A stretch of DNA of 64,000 bases. Origin: Branchiostoma lanceolatum (taxonomy: Eukaryota; Chordata; Leptocardii; Amphioxiformes; Branchiostomatidae). The stretch's first letter is position 1, and each line of letters opens with the position of its first letter. The stretch spans positions 12,095,501 through 12,159,500 of the forward strand of contig NC_089727.1 in assembly GCF_035083965.1 (NCBI RefSeq), in the 5' to 3' direction. Position numbers and translations under genes: made by a program. Positions 13,301-25,724 of the stretch are shown here, in pieces. A model generated the notes under the pieces. The model searched no databases and was not told the origin of the DNA. It worked only from the letters and a program-made list of their open reading frames with translations.

Positions 13301-16300
13301 AAAAAGGTCAACCCCAGGGAAGAATAAGAATGAAGTTTTCCATAGTATACATAATGATATATATGAAGATTTGACAGGAGAAGAAGGAAATGACCAAAAA
13401 CAACATATTTCAGCAATAGTATGGGTGAAATATAAAAATGTGACACCCCTTTGTTTGAATGCATGATTCAATAGTATATACACTTCGGGTTGAAAATAAC
13501 GAAACCAAAAAATTCTTTGTTTAAAAAATTGTTTTGAAAGGCTGTATGGCAAACATTTGAATGAGGGCCTGTGTACATACCAAATTTCACATTATTTTGG
13601 TCTAATACATGTAGGAACTGGAGATGTGTATCTTTTTTTTAAAAAGAGTGAACAAAGCCATGTAATCACATGTCCTAGGGATTCCCATACCATATTTGGC
13701 ATGAATACTAGCCTACACCTGCGCCAGAAATGCAAGATAATTAGATTAACTCAATTGACCAATCAGGTGGTCGCAAGGCTCACAGGCATGCAAGGCCAGG
13801 TGCAAGGCACTTGGGGTCACTGACCTTTAGGTCATATGTAGTATTGAAAGTGACAGAAGTGGCAAATATTGTCAAGAAAGCCCAAAATAAATCGTTTTGA
13901 AGATATGTATGCCAAAAATGGGAATGTAGTCCTTTAAATATTTGTTCAAGCCACATATACAGCAAATTTCAGGTCATTCGGTTGAAATACCAGGGCGCAG
14001 GAGGCCAAGATATGCTAAAAATAGCCTAAAAACCTCAATAAAATCACTTTCAAGGTCAATATCAAAAAAAAGGAAAAAAAAGCACATTGGTTTTTGCCTA
14101 CATTACCTCTGTACTAAATTTCAGGTCATTTGGTCAAAAAATGACAGAGATGAATCGATTTGAAGATTTGACAGGAGGAGGAGGAGGAGGAGAAGAAGAA
14201 ACATGAGTAAAAACAATATGTTTAGCCATACTAGGTATGGCTAAACATAATAACTGTCATGTTTTGCATAATGTCTGTTAGTGGCCGTAGAATAGTTTTA
14301 AAGAGACTTGTTACATGTACATGTTGTTTTTCTAACTTGTCAACAGAGCCTTTGCAGTAGGCAGTCGGGACATGAACACACGTGTGCACGCTGCGACAGC
14401 CCTACAGAACCTGGCAGTCTACAGCTTCGGGGGACACAAGGATGCCATTGTGGGCTGCTTCTTTGAGCACAAGTCTTTGGATGTATCCTTAAGGGGGCAC
14501 CCCCTAGTTTATTTTGGGTCTCAATTCGAGTTTGCACACCCCTAAGTCTAGCGACCGTCCCTTCCAGGAAATACTTCTGAGCCAAAACAACTGTGAATGG
14601 GAATGAAGGCTATCCCTCTAGCTACAAGAAAACCCGAGTTTCGGTTTCTTCAACCTTTGTAATGTTAGTAAATATAAGAGGGAAAAAGTATTTTTCCGTC
14701 AAAAATGAGGCGCAAAATTTGGCATTTTCCCGTGGAACTAAATACATCACAAATTTTTTTGACACGAAAATGACTGTTAGTGTCAGAAAGAGAAAACTCC
14801 AAGGTATAATCAAGCCCATTATAAAGAAAATCCTACCTCTGTGATTTTCACAATAACCCGACGCGCGAGGTAATGCAACACGGCCGAAAGAACGCAACAA
14901 AGGTCAATCGGGGTCGACTGGGCAGTTTACCTTCAACGCGTATGGATATCCGGAAGTAAGGCTCGGATCGAAACGCAATTTCCACCCAAAACACACCAAT
15001 TCATACGCTTTTCGGCCATGTTAGTATCTAATGTCAGTTCGAAGCACATTTTGAGAAATGTGAACTCAAACCCAGACCCTCGAAACCCTTTCGTCCCTTT
15101 TTTGTCGCGGACTACCATGGACCACTGTCGCGGAAGAACTGGTGCGTGCACCGTTAATCAATGATACATTGATTTATTGATATTTGTAACTTGTTTGGAT
15201 AATCTAACAAAGTCTGTAAAGACAATAGGAACTTTTGAGCAAAAAGTCCATACTGTAAAACTATAAAACTGATGACAATACATGTACATGTATCATGAAA
15301 TACAATGTAGATGGATGAATGGTCTTTCTATTGACACATTGCCTTTAATTAATATAAGCTACATGGTGAAAGGCAAGGCCTAAAGCTAATCATATTGTCC
15401 AAATCCCCAATATCTGTTCAAATTGAAATGGCAAGTGGTGTATTTTGCTGAAGGGCTGTTATACTGGCTACATAGATACAGATACAGACAGGAATTGAAA
15501 TTGACCAATAGAAGTCAGAAAGATACAGTTGACATTTATAGAAACAGCTTGTGCAGATATAAATGCCTTGCAATTGTTTGAGCTTTTGACTCAACCTAGT
15601 TTTGATGGCTCACATTTTTTTGATACATATGACCCTTGACCTACCTGTTCAGTTGTACACAATCAGTCGGGATGGTACCTTGGTGATCTGGGAATGTGAC
15701 ACTGACCTGGATGATCTTGTTCCCGGGTCAGCACGACCAAAAAAGGAGAAGGAAGTAGAAGATAAGGTCAAAGAAGAAGATGACTCTGAAGGTCAGATAC
15801 CCTTAATCATTGACATATCTTTTTGGTGCATTTTCTCATGGAGTTCTTTTTGGCAAATTTGTAATGTAACATTTTCAGCTTCAATACAATATCTTGTCCT
15901 TTACTGTTTCATTGATGCATTTTGTCATTTAACATTTTTGGTATGAATTGGATTTACAGAAAGTGATGAGGAAGATGACGACAAAGACAAGCAGGAAAAG
16001 ATTCTGTACAAGAAAGTTTCAAAGTGAGTATACCATTGATAAACTTGATCAATTGAAACTCTGTTGTATATTAATAGACAAAGTTAAACAGCTTCTGTAT
16101 GAATAGTAATGTCTGCCTTTTCTTTAACTTTCAGGCATTACTTCAATAAAGAAGGTGACTTCAACACGCTGACGTCATGTGACTACCACAAACGGACCCA
16201 CTTCCTGGTGACGGGGTTTGCTTCGGGCATCTTCCACCTGCATGAGCTACCTGACTTCAACCTCATCCACTCTCTCAGGTGTGGTATTGTAAATCAGGTG

Positions 16301-19300
16301 TAAACAGGTGTCTCTTACATTGTATCAAATACACTGGGAGCCTCATTTTTAGATGTTTTTAAGCTATTTGGAGATGGATATGTAGGTATGACAAGTTGCT
16401 TTAAGGTATAAACCCAGCTGCCACATGTTGATGTGATATGTTGAAGGGTACTTATACTGGCTCAATTATACAGATAAAGAAAGATTTCTTTTTCTTGTTA
16501 ATACATAGCATGTGGTGTTGTTTGTAGCATGACCAGAGCAAAATGAACACTGCAGCAATGAGCGTATTACATGGTAATGCTGCATAGATGAAGATACTGA
16601 ACAGCAAGATTTATGTGAATTATAATAACACTTTGTATTGTCCCTCCAGTATTTCTGACCAGAGAATAGCATCAGTATCCTTCAACTCTACTGGAGACTG
16701 GATTGCACTGGCCTGTTCCGGTTTGGGCCAGCTGCTTGTTTGGGAGTGGCAGAGCGAATCGTACGTCCTGAAACAACAGGGACACTTCAACAACATGTCC
16801 TCATTAGCATATTCACCAGACGGGCAGTACATTGTCACAGGAGGAGAGGATGGCAAGGTAACCTTTGAACTTTGGAATACTTTAATTGTGATCTTGCTAG
16901 ATCTTGAGTAATGCTGCATGGTATGTGTATGTAGGATCTGAATGGTAGATTTGGATGTGCAGATATAACATTTACAATTCAAACTTTTGATTTGATAGAA
17001 ACAACCATGGCCTTCTACATGATAACTGACTCCATTGCTTTGGTCAGGTAACTTTAAATATAGACATGTGACATCAGTCATGGGTCAAAGGTGCCTTGGA
17101 GTCAAAATTGTCCTCAGTCTTAATTGGTTGAGTAATTCCTATTAACACTGATGCATATCTTCCAATAGGTGAAAGTTTGGAACACGGGTAGCGGCTTCTG
17201 TTTTGTGACCTTCACGGAGCACACGGCGGCCATTGCTGGAACCATCTTCACCTCTAACGGGCATGTGGTGATCAGTGCTTCTCTGGACGGCACAGCGAGG
17301 GCATTCGACTTACACAGGTAACATAGTGCACCTTCCACCCTTTTGTTAATTTCTTTTACACCATCTTTTGTTAAGAGGAGAAGCAGTAGAATTGAACTCT
17401 TTTGAAACCTGCCGCCCTGCATGGCCTACAAATTAGAAGCTTACCAGCTCCTTTGCTTTCTCCATTTCCCTGAAAACAGAAAGTTTTCTTAATCATTTGA
17501 ATGTTGAGAGATCACTTGAGACGAAGTGTTAACTATCTCTAAGATTCAGCAAAGTGCATGCTTTCTAACCTTTGCCCTGTGTGTTCTCCAGATACCGTAA
17601 TTTCCGGACATTCACGTCTCCGCGCCCGGCACAGTTCTCGTGCCTGGCCGTGGACCACAGCGGGGACCTGGTGTGCTGCGGCGCTCAGGACATGTTCGAG
17701 ATCTTTGTGTGGTCCATGCAGACAGGAAGATTGCTGGAGGTGGGGGACTGTTTTTTTAAATTCAAAATTCATTCATCATCTGGTCTCCTTGGCGATAATG
17801 TAGCAGTTTCTTTAGTTTTCATAACTGACTGTCAATAAAAAGGGGCTGCAACATACAAATGTACTTTAAGATTAAAGAAAATGTGGATGAATTTACTATT
17901 CTATTGTTATACAGGTTCTTGCTGGTCATGAAGGTCCTGTTGCCAGCCTAACTTTCAGCCCAGCAGATGCCATTTTGGCTAGTGCATCCTGGGACAAGAC
18001 AATAAGGGTCTGGGACATCTTTGAGCGCAAAGGGTGTCGGGAGACTCTACAGCTGGGGTCAGATGGTATGTTATAGATGTGAATTAATGTCAGTCCAGTT
18101 TTAGCTCTAGCTCTTTAACATAATTTTGCACTGTTTGTCACAAGACATGTACCATATGCTATGTGCAGCATATATAGGTTCATTGTATCATGGAAATAGG
18201 TCCCCCTAGCTTTTTTTGACAAGTTTAATGAGAAGTGGACGATGACTTAATGTGGGTCATACACCTATGTCATGAAAACGGTGGTCACTTTTAGATTTGG
18301 GAAGACGCTAGAGATACAGAATCTTGAATTCTAAAATCAAAATGTCTGTGTCTTCTTTAGCCCTGGCTGTTACGTTCCGCCCCGATGGAAAAGAGGTTGC
18401 CATAGCGATGTTGAGTGGAGAGATTCAGTTCTGGGACCCGCACAATGCCACGCAGACAGGCAGCATCGAAGGTCGTCACGACCTTGGAGCAGGGAGGAAG
18501 GAAACTGACAAGATCACTGCCAAGACGTCTTCTGCTGGGAAGTGAGTTTGTGTCAAGGAATAACTTTCAAGGTCACAGTTTAGGCCAAACAAACTAAAGT
18601 TTTTGAATGACATTTTTTAGGAGCTCCAAATTTGATGCAAGTTATGTAGATAAAATTAGCTTGTTTTGTAGTAGGAATATTTTGCATCATTATTTTCAAT
18701 TACACCATTTTTTGATTGAATTTTTAAGTTTAATTTCAATCAGTTCAAATACATAGCAAATAATCACCAAATAAGTGTTTACAAGTAACTAAAGGTGAAT
18801 TTAGAGTGTTTTGTTTTTATCAAGGCAGAAAGGACCGGACTGAATTTAGCATTTTTCTCTTGTTGTCTTATGGGTAGGACACTGTGGGATATAGGATACT
18901 GATACATGTATTATTTGTTGTTCCCAGGTCCTTCTCCTCCCTGTGCTACACAGCAGATGGCACCTGTATCCTGGCAGGAGGGAGGAGTAAGAACATCTGT
19001 ATCTACCATGTGGCAGAACAGCTGCTCATCAAGAAGTTTGAGATCTCCTGTAACCTTAGCTTTGATGCAATGGAGGTGGGTTGACATGTTACCCTGATAC
19101 CTTTGAACATACATGTACAGTTTGGTATAACACTCACTCAGTGTCTCCCTTACCTTATTCAATTGACAATGACAAGCAATGATAATACATAGTTCATCTG
19201 TGTTGGTATACTAAGACAAGGTATTCTTGTCAATTACACACCAGGGAGAAGATTGAATAATGCTTTCTTCCTTCATTCAACATTTTAAGCAAGATTAACG

Positions 19301-21035
19301 ATTGTTCTGTTTTCCTTTTCTTCAGGAATACCTGGACCGGAGAAAGATGACAGAGTGGGGCAGCCTGGCACTGGTGGATGAAGGACAGGAGGAGGGGGAG
19401 GGGGGCAAAGCCATCAGCTTACCCGGGGTCAAGAAAGGTCAGTTAGGAACTACCATTTTCTTTACCTCTACCAAGGAGGGCATGTTTTTGGAAGGATAAA
19501 TGAAAAATATATCAAAGTTTTTCTTTTTAAGTGAGAGGGTAGGCCAGTTAGTAACAACTGCCTTGTATCTTGTCTTACTGCAGGTGACATGGCGTCTCGA
19601 CACTGGAAGCCCGAGGTCAGGGTGTCATGTGTGCAGTTTTCTCCTACAGGTACTGCAGACATTCCTATTTTTAAAATCATTTTAAAAAACATGAATATAA
19701 ATCATTTCTTTTGGTTAACAAAGCTTAGCTGTCTGCTGTATCTACATGTATTTCAATAAGGTCTGCTCTACAAGTACATTGTATTTCCCCAATCTCTCCC
19801 CCAAGGTCGTGCATTTGCCACCACCACTACAGAGGGTCTCATGGTCTACTCCCTGGACAACAGTTTGACCTTTGATCCATTTGACCTTGACATGGACATC
19901 ACTCCAGCAACCATCAGGAGGATGCTTGGAAGGACAGAATATGCTACAGCCCTGATGATGTCATTCCGGCTGAACGAAGGAGCTGTGATACAGGAGGTGG
20001 TAGAGACCATTCCACACACAGAAGGTAGGGACAGCATGATATAAAAAAAAAATTCCGTAAGGTTTTGGCCATCACAAGATGGAATGTTCCCAGTTGGTTC
20101 TTTATTGAGCTCAAGATATGGCTGGCATTGATTTCGGATAATTAATATTTTCCAGTTTCCCATGTGAGCCAGATGTTACCGGACACCTACGTAGACCGGA
20201 TGTTGCTCTTTGTTGCCAGTCAGTTGGAGACATCACGGCACCTGGAGTTCTACCTTACCTGGTGCCAGACACTACTGATGTTACATGGACAAAGGCTGAA
20301 GAACAGGTGTGTGGGTGTTTATGTTCATACCTGTGTGTGCACATTTGTCTGTTGTCAATTAGAAATGTCAATACACCTGGAGTTCTACCTGACCTAGTGC
20401 CAGACACTGCTGATATTTGCAAGTTTGTGTTTGTGTATCTGTGCATGTGTGTATGCACATGCATAAAGCTTTAAAGGTAACAATATTTCTCAATTCTCCC
20501 CCAGATCCATGTCAGTGTTGGCCATGTTGAGAGCACTACAGAAGAGCGTTACAAGGAGATATGAAGACATTAGCAAATTGTAAGTAAAGAGAATTGTGAA
20601 TATTTGACAGCTTGAAATTTAGATATCACTGTTTCTGTACTGCATGTGTCCATGCATAGGTGTGTGCTTGATCAGGGGTCTGTGTGCATTTCAGGCAATG
20701 TATTCTGACCTAACCAGAATAATTTTTTCTCAGTACATCCTCTAAATGGCCCAAACTGACATTTGATTAACAGGTCTTGGGTTGTGTTCCTAGCATGCAC
20801 TTTATAGTATTATCCATATAATACATGTCTAAACTGTACTTTTCCTCCCAGGTGTGACAGTAACAGGTACAGCCTGCAGTACATCCTGTCAGTGGCACAA
20901 CAGGAGGGCAGCAGGAAACGGAAGGCAGGAGGGGACCAGGAGGAGGGAGAGGGAGAGATGGAGGAACTTCCAGATGAGGACTCCTCCCTACAGATGTCTG
21001 AAGATGATCTCCCCATGCAATCACACCACATCTGA
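10374..21035 (+). CDS. PWP2: Periodic tryptophan protein 2 (PWP2), U3 snoRNP / SSU processome subunit
   Basis: Twenty-one exons join in one frame of 914 residues (human about 919): 10374-10391, 10714-10826, 11235-11329, 11643-11742, 12292-12435, 14347-14482, 15653-15791, 15960-16023, 16135-16278, 16650-16857, 17169-17317, 17592-17739, 17915-18065, 18361-18541, 18928-19075, 19326-19437, 19584-19649, 19806-20024, 20156-20306, 20505-20579, 20852-21035. Family knowledge: a UTP-B scaffold protein needed for 18S pre-rRNA processing in the nucleolus. Seen: start [22 protein letters not shown]40 repeats through about residue 650, e.g. [20 protein letters not shown] and [13 protein letters not shown]; an acidic loop at about 225-265 between propellers; a helical C-terminal domain with HLEFYL; and an acidic tail. 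Introns 5 and 6 are enlarged by repeats. Ends converge on MRPL22. Confidence 0.97.
12487..13089. repeat. 301-bp tandem duplication in PWP2 intron 5
   Basis: Two adjacent copies, about 12487-12787 and 12788-13088, line up at a constant offset of 301 bases. I see only two differences (GGGCGCTC versus GGGCACTC, and AATTGAG versus AATTAAG), so the duplication is recent or kept similar. It overlaps the start of the repeat element described at 12574-14249. Confidence 0.9.
12574..14249. mobile_element. Repeat element copy 1, ending in a 33-bp palindrome
   Basis: It begins near CTAGAAAGGCAACATTTGCG and ends with a perfect palindrome at 14217-14249 (15-base arms around TAG; arm TATGTTTAGCCATAC). Shared blocks with the copy at 51697-53213 are GAGCAAATACAGCATGTTTA near the start, AAATTTCAGGTCATTTGGTC before the end, a purine GGA/GAA tract, and the palindrome. 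No convincing protein is encoded; the open frames at 13182-13466 and 13557-13823 are AT-rich and unlike known families. Confidence 0.7.
14483..15652. other. PWP2 intron 6, no gene seen
   Basis: This 1.17-kb intron has a block of different base composition (about 14490-15160, more GC and CG dinucleotides) that looks like an inserted repeat, but I find neither clear terminal repeats nor a coding frame. Confidence 0.5.
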
Positions 21036-21063
21036 CAGATTTCTGAACTTTTAATTTCTAACA

Positions 21064-21069
21064 AATAAA
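21064..21069 (+). terminator. PWP2 poly(A) signal
   Basis: AATAAA 28 bp after the PWP2 stop codon, followed by GTGTTCTTT about 20-25 bases later. Confidence 0.85.
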
Positions 21070-21099
21070 CTTCATACATTCTGTGCTTAAGTTGTGTTC

Positions 21100-21105
21100 T
21101 TTATT
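21100..21105 (-). terminator. MRPL22 poly(A) signal
   Basis: Forward TTTATT gives AATAAA on the - strand, 278 bp past the MRPL22 stop and only 31 bp from the PWP2 signal on the other strand. Confidence 0.6.
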
Positions 21106-21382
21106 GATGGATGGAATAGCTATTTTGAGATATTTTTGTATGACATGAATATGGCTTACATCAAACCAAAGGAGTAACCAGCTGGGAATACACTTATTGT
21201 TTTTATGCTGTTCATTGTGTGTCAGTGATCTACAAAAAACAGTTTCAGTGAGCCAGTTTACTTAGATATGTCCTGCTTGTCAATATATTTGAAACAACCA
21301 ACATTTGAGGCTGTACTTGCCCAGCCCACAAGTCCTAAAGCTCTTCAGCAATCTGAGTCCAAAGATTTACACATTTAAGTTA

Positions 21383-23005
21383 TCATAACCCCATTTGGAT
21401 TGTCCGTTTCCTTAAACTCTCCATGTAGTTGCTTGCCTTGTCGTACCCCGTAGGATCACGTTTCTTGGGAGGAGGCGGGCCCTCTTCTAGCCGCACCAGG
21501 TAGTGGCAGTATCCACAGTGCATGATGCCGAAGTGCCCCCGGCCATGGTACCGAATTTGCTGAGTATGGCGACCCTTCAACGCCAGAGACTCCGCTGTGA
21601 AGGAGAAACAGATCAAACTATTTCAATATTTTAACAGGATGAAAGCACAAGATCAAAGCTAATAGAAATTTGAAAGGTAATGTTCTAGTTAGTTGTTACT
21701 GATCCCCTGCTTTTGTCAGTTTTTCCCCTTTGCACTTAGAATATGAACAACTTTGACTACAAAGACCACAAAAAGTGTCAACTCTGCAACGTAAATTATA
21801 GGTACAACAGGATAAGAAATTAAACAAGATCTAAATACAATTCTAAACCTTACCAATTTTTTTATAAAATATATCTTATAAAAGCAACTCACCGACCCAC
21901 AGGTTTGACTTGTATTCAACGTTACACTCTTTGATTGCTTCTTCCTGTGCTTCCAACAGAACCTCCTCTATGAGACGTGCACCTTTCTTAGAGATGGCCT
22001 GGAGCTGTACTAGAGCCTCATCTATACTCATTCCTCTCACCTGAGCAAAAGTAGAGAAGAACTGTTGAAATTCTGAATGCCCCATAAGTTATAAAAATGT
22101 AGGCTGTCCCATTTAACTTATTGATTTGACACTATATTTACAGACATGTGAAGATCAGAATAGAGACACCTACCATTGTGGCAAGGTACCACAGTTTGTA
22201 GTGGCTATACTTGAAATTCCTTCTGCTCACCCAGATGGACTGCAAGACATGGAACACATATGTTAGCTACGGTATATACACAAGGCCTTATCTAATGTTC
22301 ATTTAATACAGTAGAGTCCTCTTCATTAGATAGATGTAGTTAAAACAACCTAACAGACACTCTGCTTTCATTTTTCAATATTATGAAATCCCAGGACCGA
22401 AAAATTAAATTAGTGCGACCTAAATGGTATATAATGGGGTTGTGTAGTGGTCCGCGCTTCTGTTACATCATCTAGTTCTGATTACTTGGAACCAGAAGGC
22501 CCGAGTTCAACTCCCGGGTAGGACACCTCTGGACAAGAGGCGCATTGAGTCATACCAAAGACTTTATAAAAATGGTATATACTTATGAAACAGTATGGAA
22601 GTTAAACACACTCTACTGCCAGTGCACTAGCCCCCTGCTGTAGTGATTGCACCACAGTGTGGCCCAGGGCTATGAAACGGAGATGGGTACCACCCTATGC
22701 ACCTTATGGTGTGGGAGGATTTTAACTTTTGACTAAAATGGTATATAATAGAATACAAATAAACAGATTAACGATCTTACCGCAGGGTTTCTGGGTTCCC
22801 CTGGGGCCTGAGGTGGCAGCACTTTGCGATTCTTTGAATCCCAGAACCTTTTTCCATCGGCATCTCGCTCATCTTGTACAACAGTGGTGGTGTGGAGACA
22901 GCAGGCCGGGGGCTGGTGCACAGATGGGAAACAGCTGGCTGCTGCTATTCTGTTGGTGACAGCAGCTGTCCCCCTTAACCTTGACGTCAAAAGGGTAGAG
23001 GACAT
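21383..23005 (-). CDS. MRPL22: Mitochondrial large ribosomal subunit protein uL22m
   Basis: Exons on the - strand: 22781-23005 (ATG 23005-23003), 22174-22239, 21893-22040 and 21383-21594 (stop TGA 21385-21383), joined to 216 residues (human about 206). Family knowledge: it binds 23S-type rRNA and lines the peptide exit tunnel of the mitochondrial ribosome. Seen: a basic, acid-poor N-terminus MSSTLLTSRLRGTAAVTNRI suited to mitochondrial import; PPQAPGEPRNPA; KLWYLATMVRGMSIDEAL; KKGARLIEEVLLEAQEEAI; and the family hallmark IRYHGRGHFGIM followed by EGPPPPKKR. The chosen ATG is the first in frame that gives the presequence. Intron 1 holds a SINE. It is convergent with PWP2. Confidence 0.94.
22436..22735 (+). 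mobile_element. tRNA-derived SINE with 14-bp target-site duplication
   Basis: Perfect 14-bp direct repeats AAATGGTATATAAT flank it (22422-22435 and 22736-22749). Near its 5' end are an A-box-like TGTGTAGTGGTCCGC (22441-22455) and a B-box-like GAGTTCAACTCCCGGG (about 22503-22518), the internal RNA polymerase III promoter of tRNA-like SINEs. The body is about 300 bp and lies inside MRPL22 intron 1. Confidence 0.85.
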
Positions 23006-23464
23006 TCATGTAGTTAAATTTAAATACATATTCTACATTATCGTACAGAAAAGTGCTAACCACCATCAATGCAGCATGGCTTCCTCTACATGCTTGTACC
23101 TGTATACAATGTAGTTGAAGAGGAAGGTGTAGTTTGAAAAGAGGATGCTAGGGGGCCATGGTAAAGGTTGACCCATGATGAGAGAGCAGCTTACCTTGTG
23201 GCACCAGCAACATTTGTGACCAGCACTAGTCTCTGTAGACCTGAAATCAACAGCGACATAATTTGGCATGATTACAGACTGACCGCAATGGCAGGCTTGC
23301 TAAGACAGGCTGATTTGGTGACAAATTATTTTCTAAAACCTGTGTTTGATAAAAAGTTGAAAAGTACCTATTCCTATGATCTTAGCAATATTTGTTAGTA
23401 CAATTTAACTGAGATGCAGAGGCAATCTGGGGCTAAACGAAGCTTAAATGGAAGTGGCTACTGT

Positions 23465-24165
23465 AGTACTGGCAGGATCATCCTGTCAGTAGTAGAAAAA
23501 AATGCAATGCTGACAGGACGATCCTGTCAGCAGTGCAAAAATTTCCACTGCTGACAGGATGATCCTGGCAGCAGTGCATTTATTTCATGATCCTGTCAGC
23601 AGTGCATTTTTTTCCAATAGCCTCAGGCAACTAAAATGACACTTTCTAGGATCATAGAACGGTACGTGGTCCAAGAGAAAAAGTAGAAGGGGGAGGGGGG
23701 CACGAGTACATTTTGCCTTTCAAAGTATAATAGGCGAATAAGAGTTCATTTTTCCTATCCACTACAGGAAAGATGATGACCGGCATTGAGCAGGCTAATC
23801 TACATAATGGTAACGTATTACGTGGGAATACCTGTCGGATACGAGATAAACTTTAACAAATATTTTACACCACCTTTCGACAAGGGCGCTGCCATCTTTG
23901 CCGCAAATCGTCAAAAGCTGTCGTAAACCACATGGTGCACGGCTATTCCATTCAAAAGTTAAGGGAGGGGTCGAAAATATATAGTATCCTTCCTATCACG
24001 CGGCCTTTCTCCACTTTCTCTCGAATTAATTCGTTCTGGTATTGAATTGTTTAGAAATTGATTCGTTCTGAAATTGATTCGTTTTGAAATTAATGTTGAT
24101 GACAGGATGGTCCTGTCAACAGTGCAAATTTTACCACTGTTGACAGGATCATCCTGTCAAAAGCC
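23465..24165. repeat. Two clusters of short palindromic repeats (core GACAGGATNATCCTGTC)
   Basis: Near-palindromic units occur at about 23468-23493, 23507-23535, 23547-23577 and 23587-23605, and again at about 24108-24125 and 24134-24164. Each has arms such as ACTGCTGACAGGAT and its complement. The two clusters sit about 500 bp apart, upstream of MRPL22 and each near a GCCTCAG motif. They may be the ends of one foldback-type element. Confidence 0.7.
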
Positions 24166-25724
24166 TCAGTCATAGTATGGCATTAGTATAAGTTTTCCGA
24201 GATTTCGTTTGGCAATGTTTGTCATCCCATTTTGCAGCTTCTTTGTATGATTTACAACTTTGAGTATAGTTGCAAACTTTCTTTGGAGGGGAAGCGCCAG
24301 AAAACTGATTGATGTGCGAGCGGATGTTATCCATATAATCATAAGTCAGAGCGGCATTACGTACTAGACATATATCATTTCCGATCGCCCCATTCTGTAC
24401 ACGAAACTGGTGAAGCCTAGAAAAGTGCCTTTCACAATTACCGATCAAGAACATCCCTGTCAGCTCATGTAAGGCGAACAATTCCCACGGTTCTTCTTAC
24501 AGGTGCTTTTGAATACCTGGTTGCGCCAAGACGGATGCAAAGCAGCCACAAAACGTCGCGAGGAAATGATCAGTGGCATGTTTTGGCCAGGGGCGCTGAC
24601 TGACGAACATTCAGGCCGTCATAGTCTGTGAGAATTAATGTCCGAGATACTAGTAGTCAGTTCTGTTTGGATCAAGAAGGTGTAAAAGAGATCGTCACTG
24701 AGCTAGTTGAATGGTTAAAAGTATACACTGGGTGTCGGTGTTACCGTAACACAGATACATATTTCAACTTGATAGTCGTGCGATTTTTCTGTCACATGAC
24801 ACGACGCGTCCACGTACGACTATCCAACTTCACTGTCGTAGACCGGCTATCGTGCGACGGCCCTAACCTATATGGACTAATTCTGTCAGGAACTAATTCT
24901 GTCAGGAACATGTGTTCGACTTGATGATTGATCATCCTGAAACGATGAAATTACAGCCATAGATTTTCCAGAAGTCTTTAAAGGTGTTCAACCAAACAAA
25001 AACAGTTTTTGAACGGCATTAGCACGGGCGATTTGGATTCCCTCACTGAATAAAGGTTAGCTTTGCTTGACAGCTACATGTCATTACCCCATGGTAACGC
25101 ATAGGTTGGTGGAATTGTTCTACTGTATGTTGAGAAATCACTCAAATTATACGGAGGTACCATTCTACGAACTAAGCCGCATCCAAAAGCTAAAAATCTC
25201 GAACGTTTTGAAAAGCGGCGAATACTCTCAAAGTAAATCTGCAAGGTCGCAACGTTTATTTACTGCCCATGGCGTATTTTGACACAGCAGTTGGCCATAA
25301 AAGGTTGGGTCGGCGCCTGCCAAAGCTCGCCGGGAGAAGAGACGCCGGGCGAGGAATGACTGATGAATGAGACGCGAGTCTGAGGTACAATAGCGGGCGG
25401 GGGGACAGGTGGAAGTTTGGCGGGTTGCCTGGAGTCGGCCACGGTCATGACGACAGTGGATTCCTTTGAACTTACGGGTAGTTCGTCTCCTCACTTCTCC
25501 GTGGGGTCTTGAGTGGGAAGGTTCTTGTCTTCCTTGCGCCGGGACACCTCTGTGAAATTCAGCGAGGGACTACTGAGCAACAGTTTCAATTTCTGGACAT
25601 CTAACAGAGCATTTTCATTCGACAAAGTAGCGCACAGTAGACCCCAGAAGTCCGTGTAGATACACATTAGGACTGTTTAGGCTACGCGCCTACGGTAGAA
25701 CCTATAGTATACAACAACGGCGCC
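24166..25724. other. Intergenic, upstream of the kringle gene
   Basis: No supported gene. The last 450 bp (about 25280-25724) are GC-rich with many CG dinucleotides and probably contain the promoter and 5' UTR of the kringle gene. A 103-codon - strand frame at 24170-24481 resembles no family I know. Confidence 0.5.

Noticed and set aside
13156..13823. Several open frames of about 90-100 codons on both strands
   Set aside because: They lie inside the repeat element of PWP2 intron 5 and resemble no known protein.
22441..22520. tRNA gene
   Set aside because: It has A- and B-box-like motifs but no complete cloverleaf, and it is followed by a 200-bp body and flanked by a 14-bp duplication: a SINE.
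23465..24165. CRISPR array
   Set aside because: Units are palindromes with irregular spacing and A/T-rich spacers in a eukaryotic genome.
24170..24481. 103-codon - strand open frame
   Set aside because: No recognisable domain, no splice partners and no neighbouring exons; it begins beside a palindromic repeat and is probably chance or an old transposon remnant.
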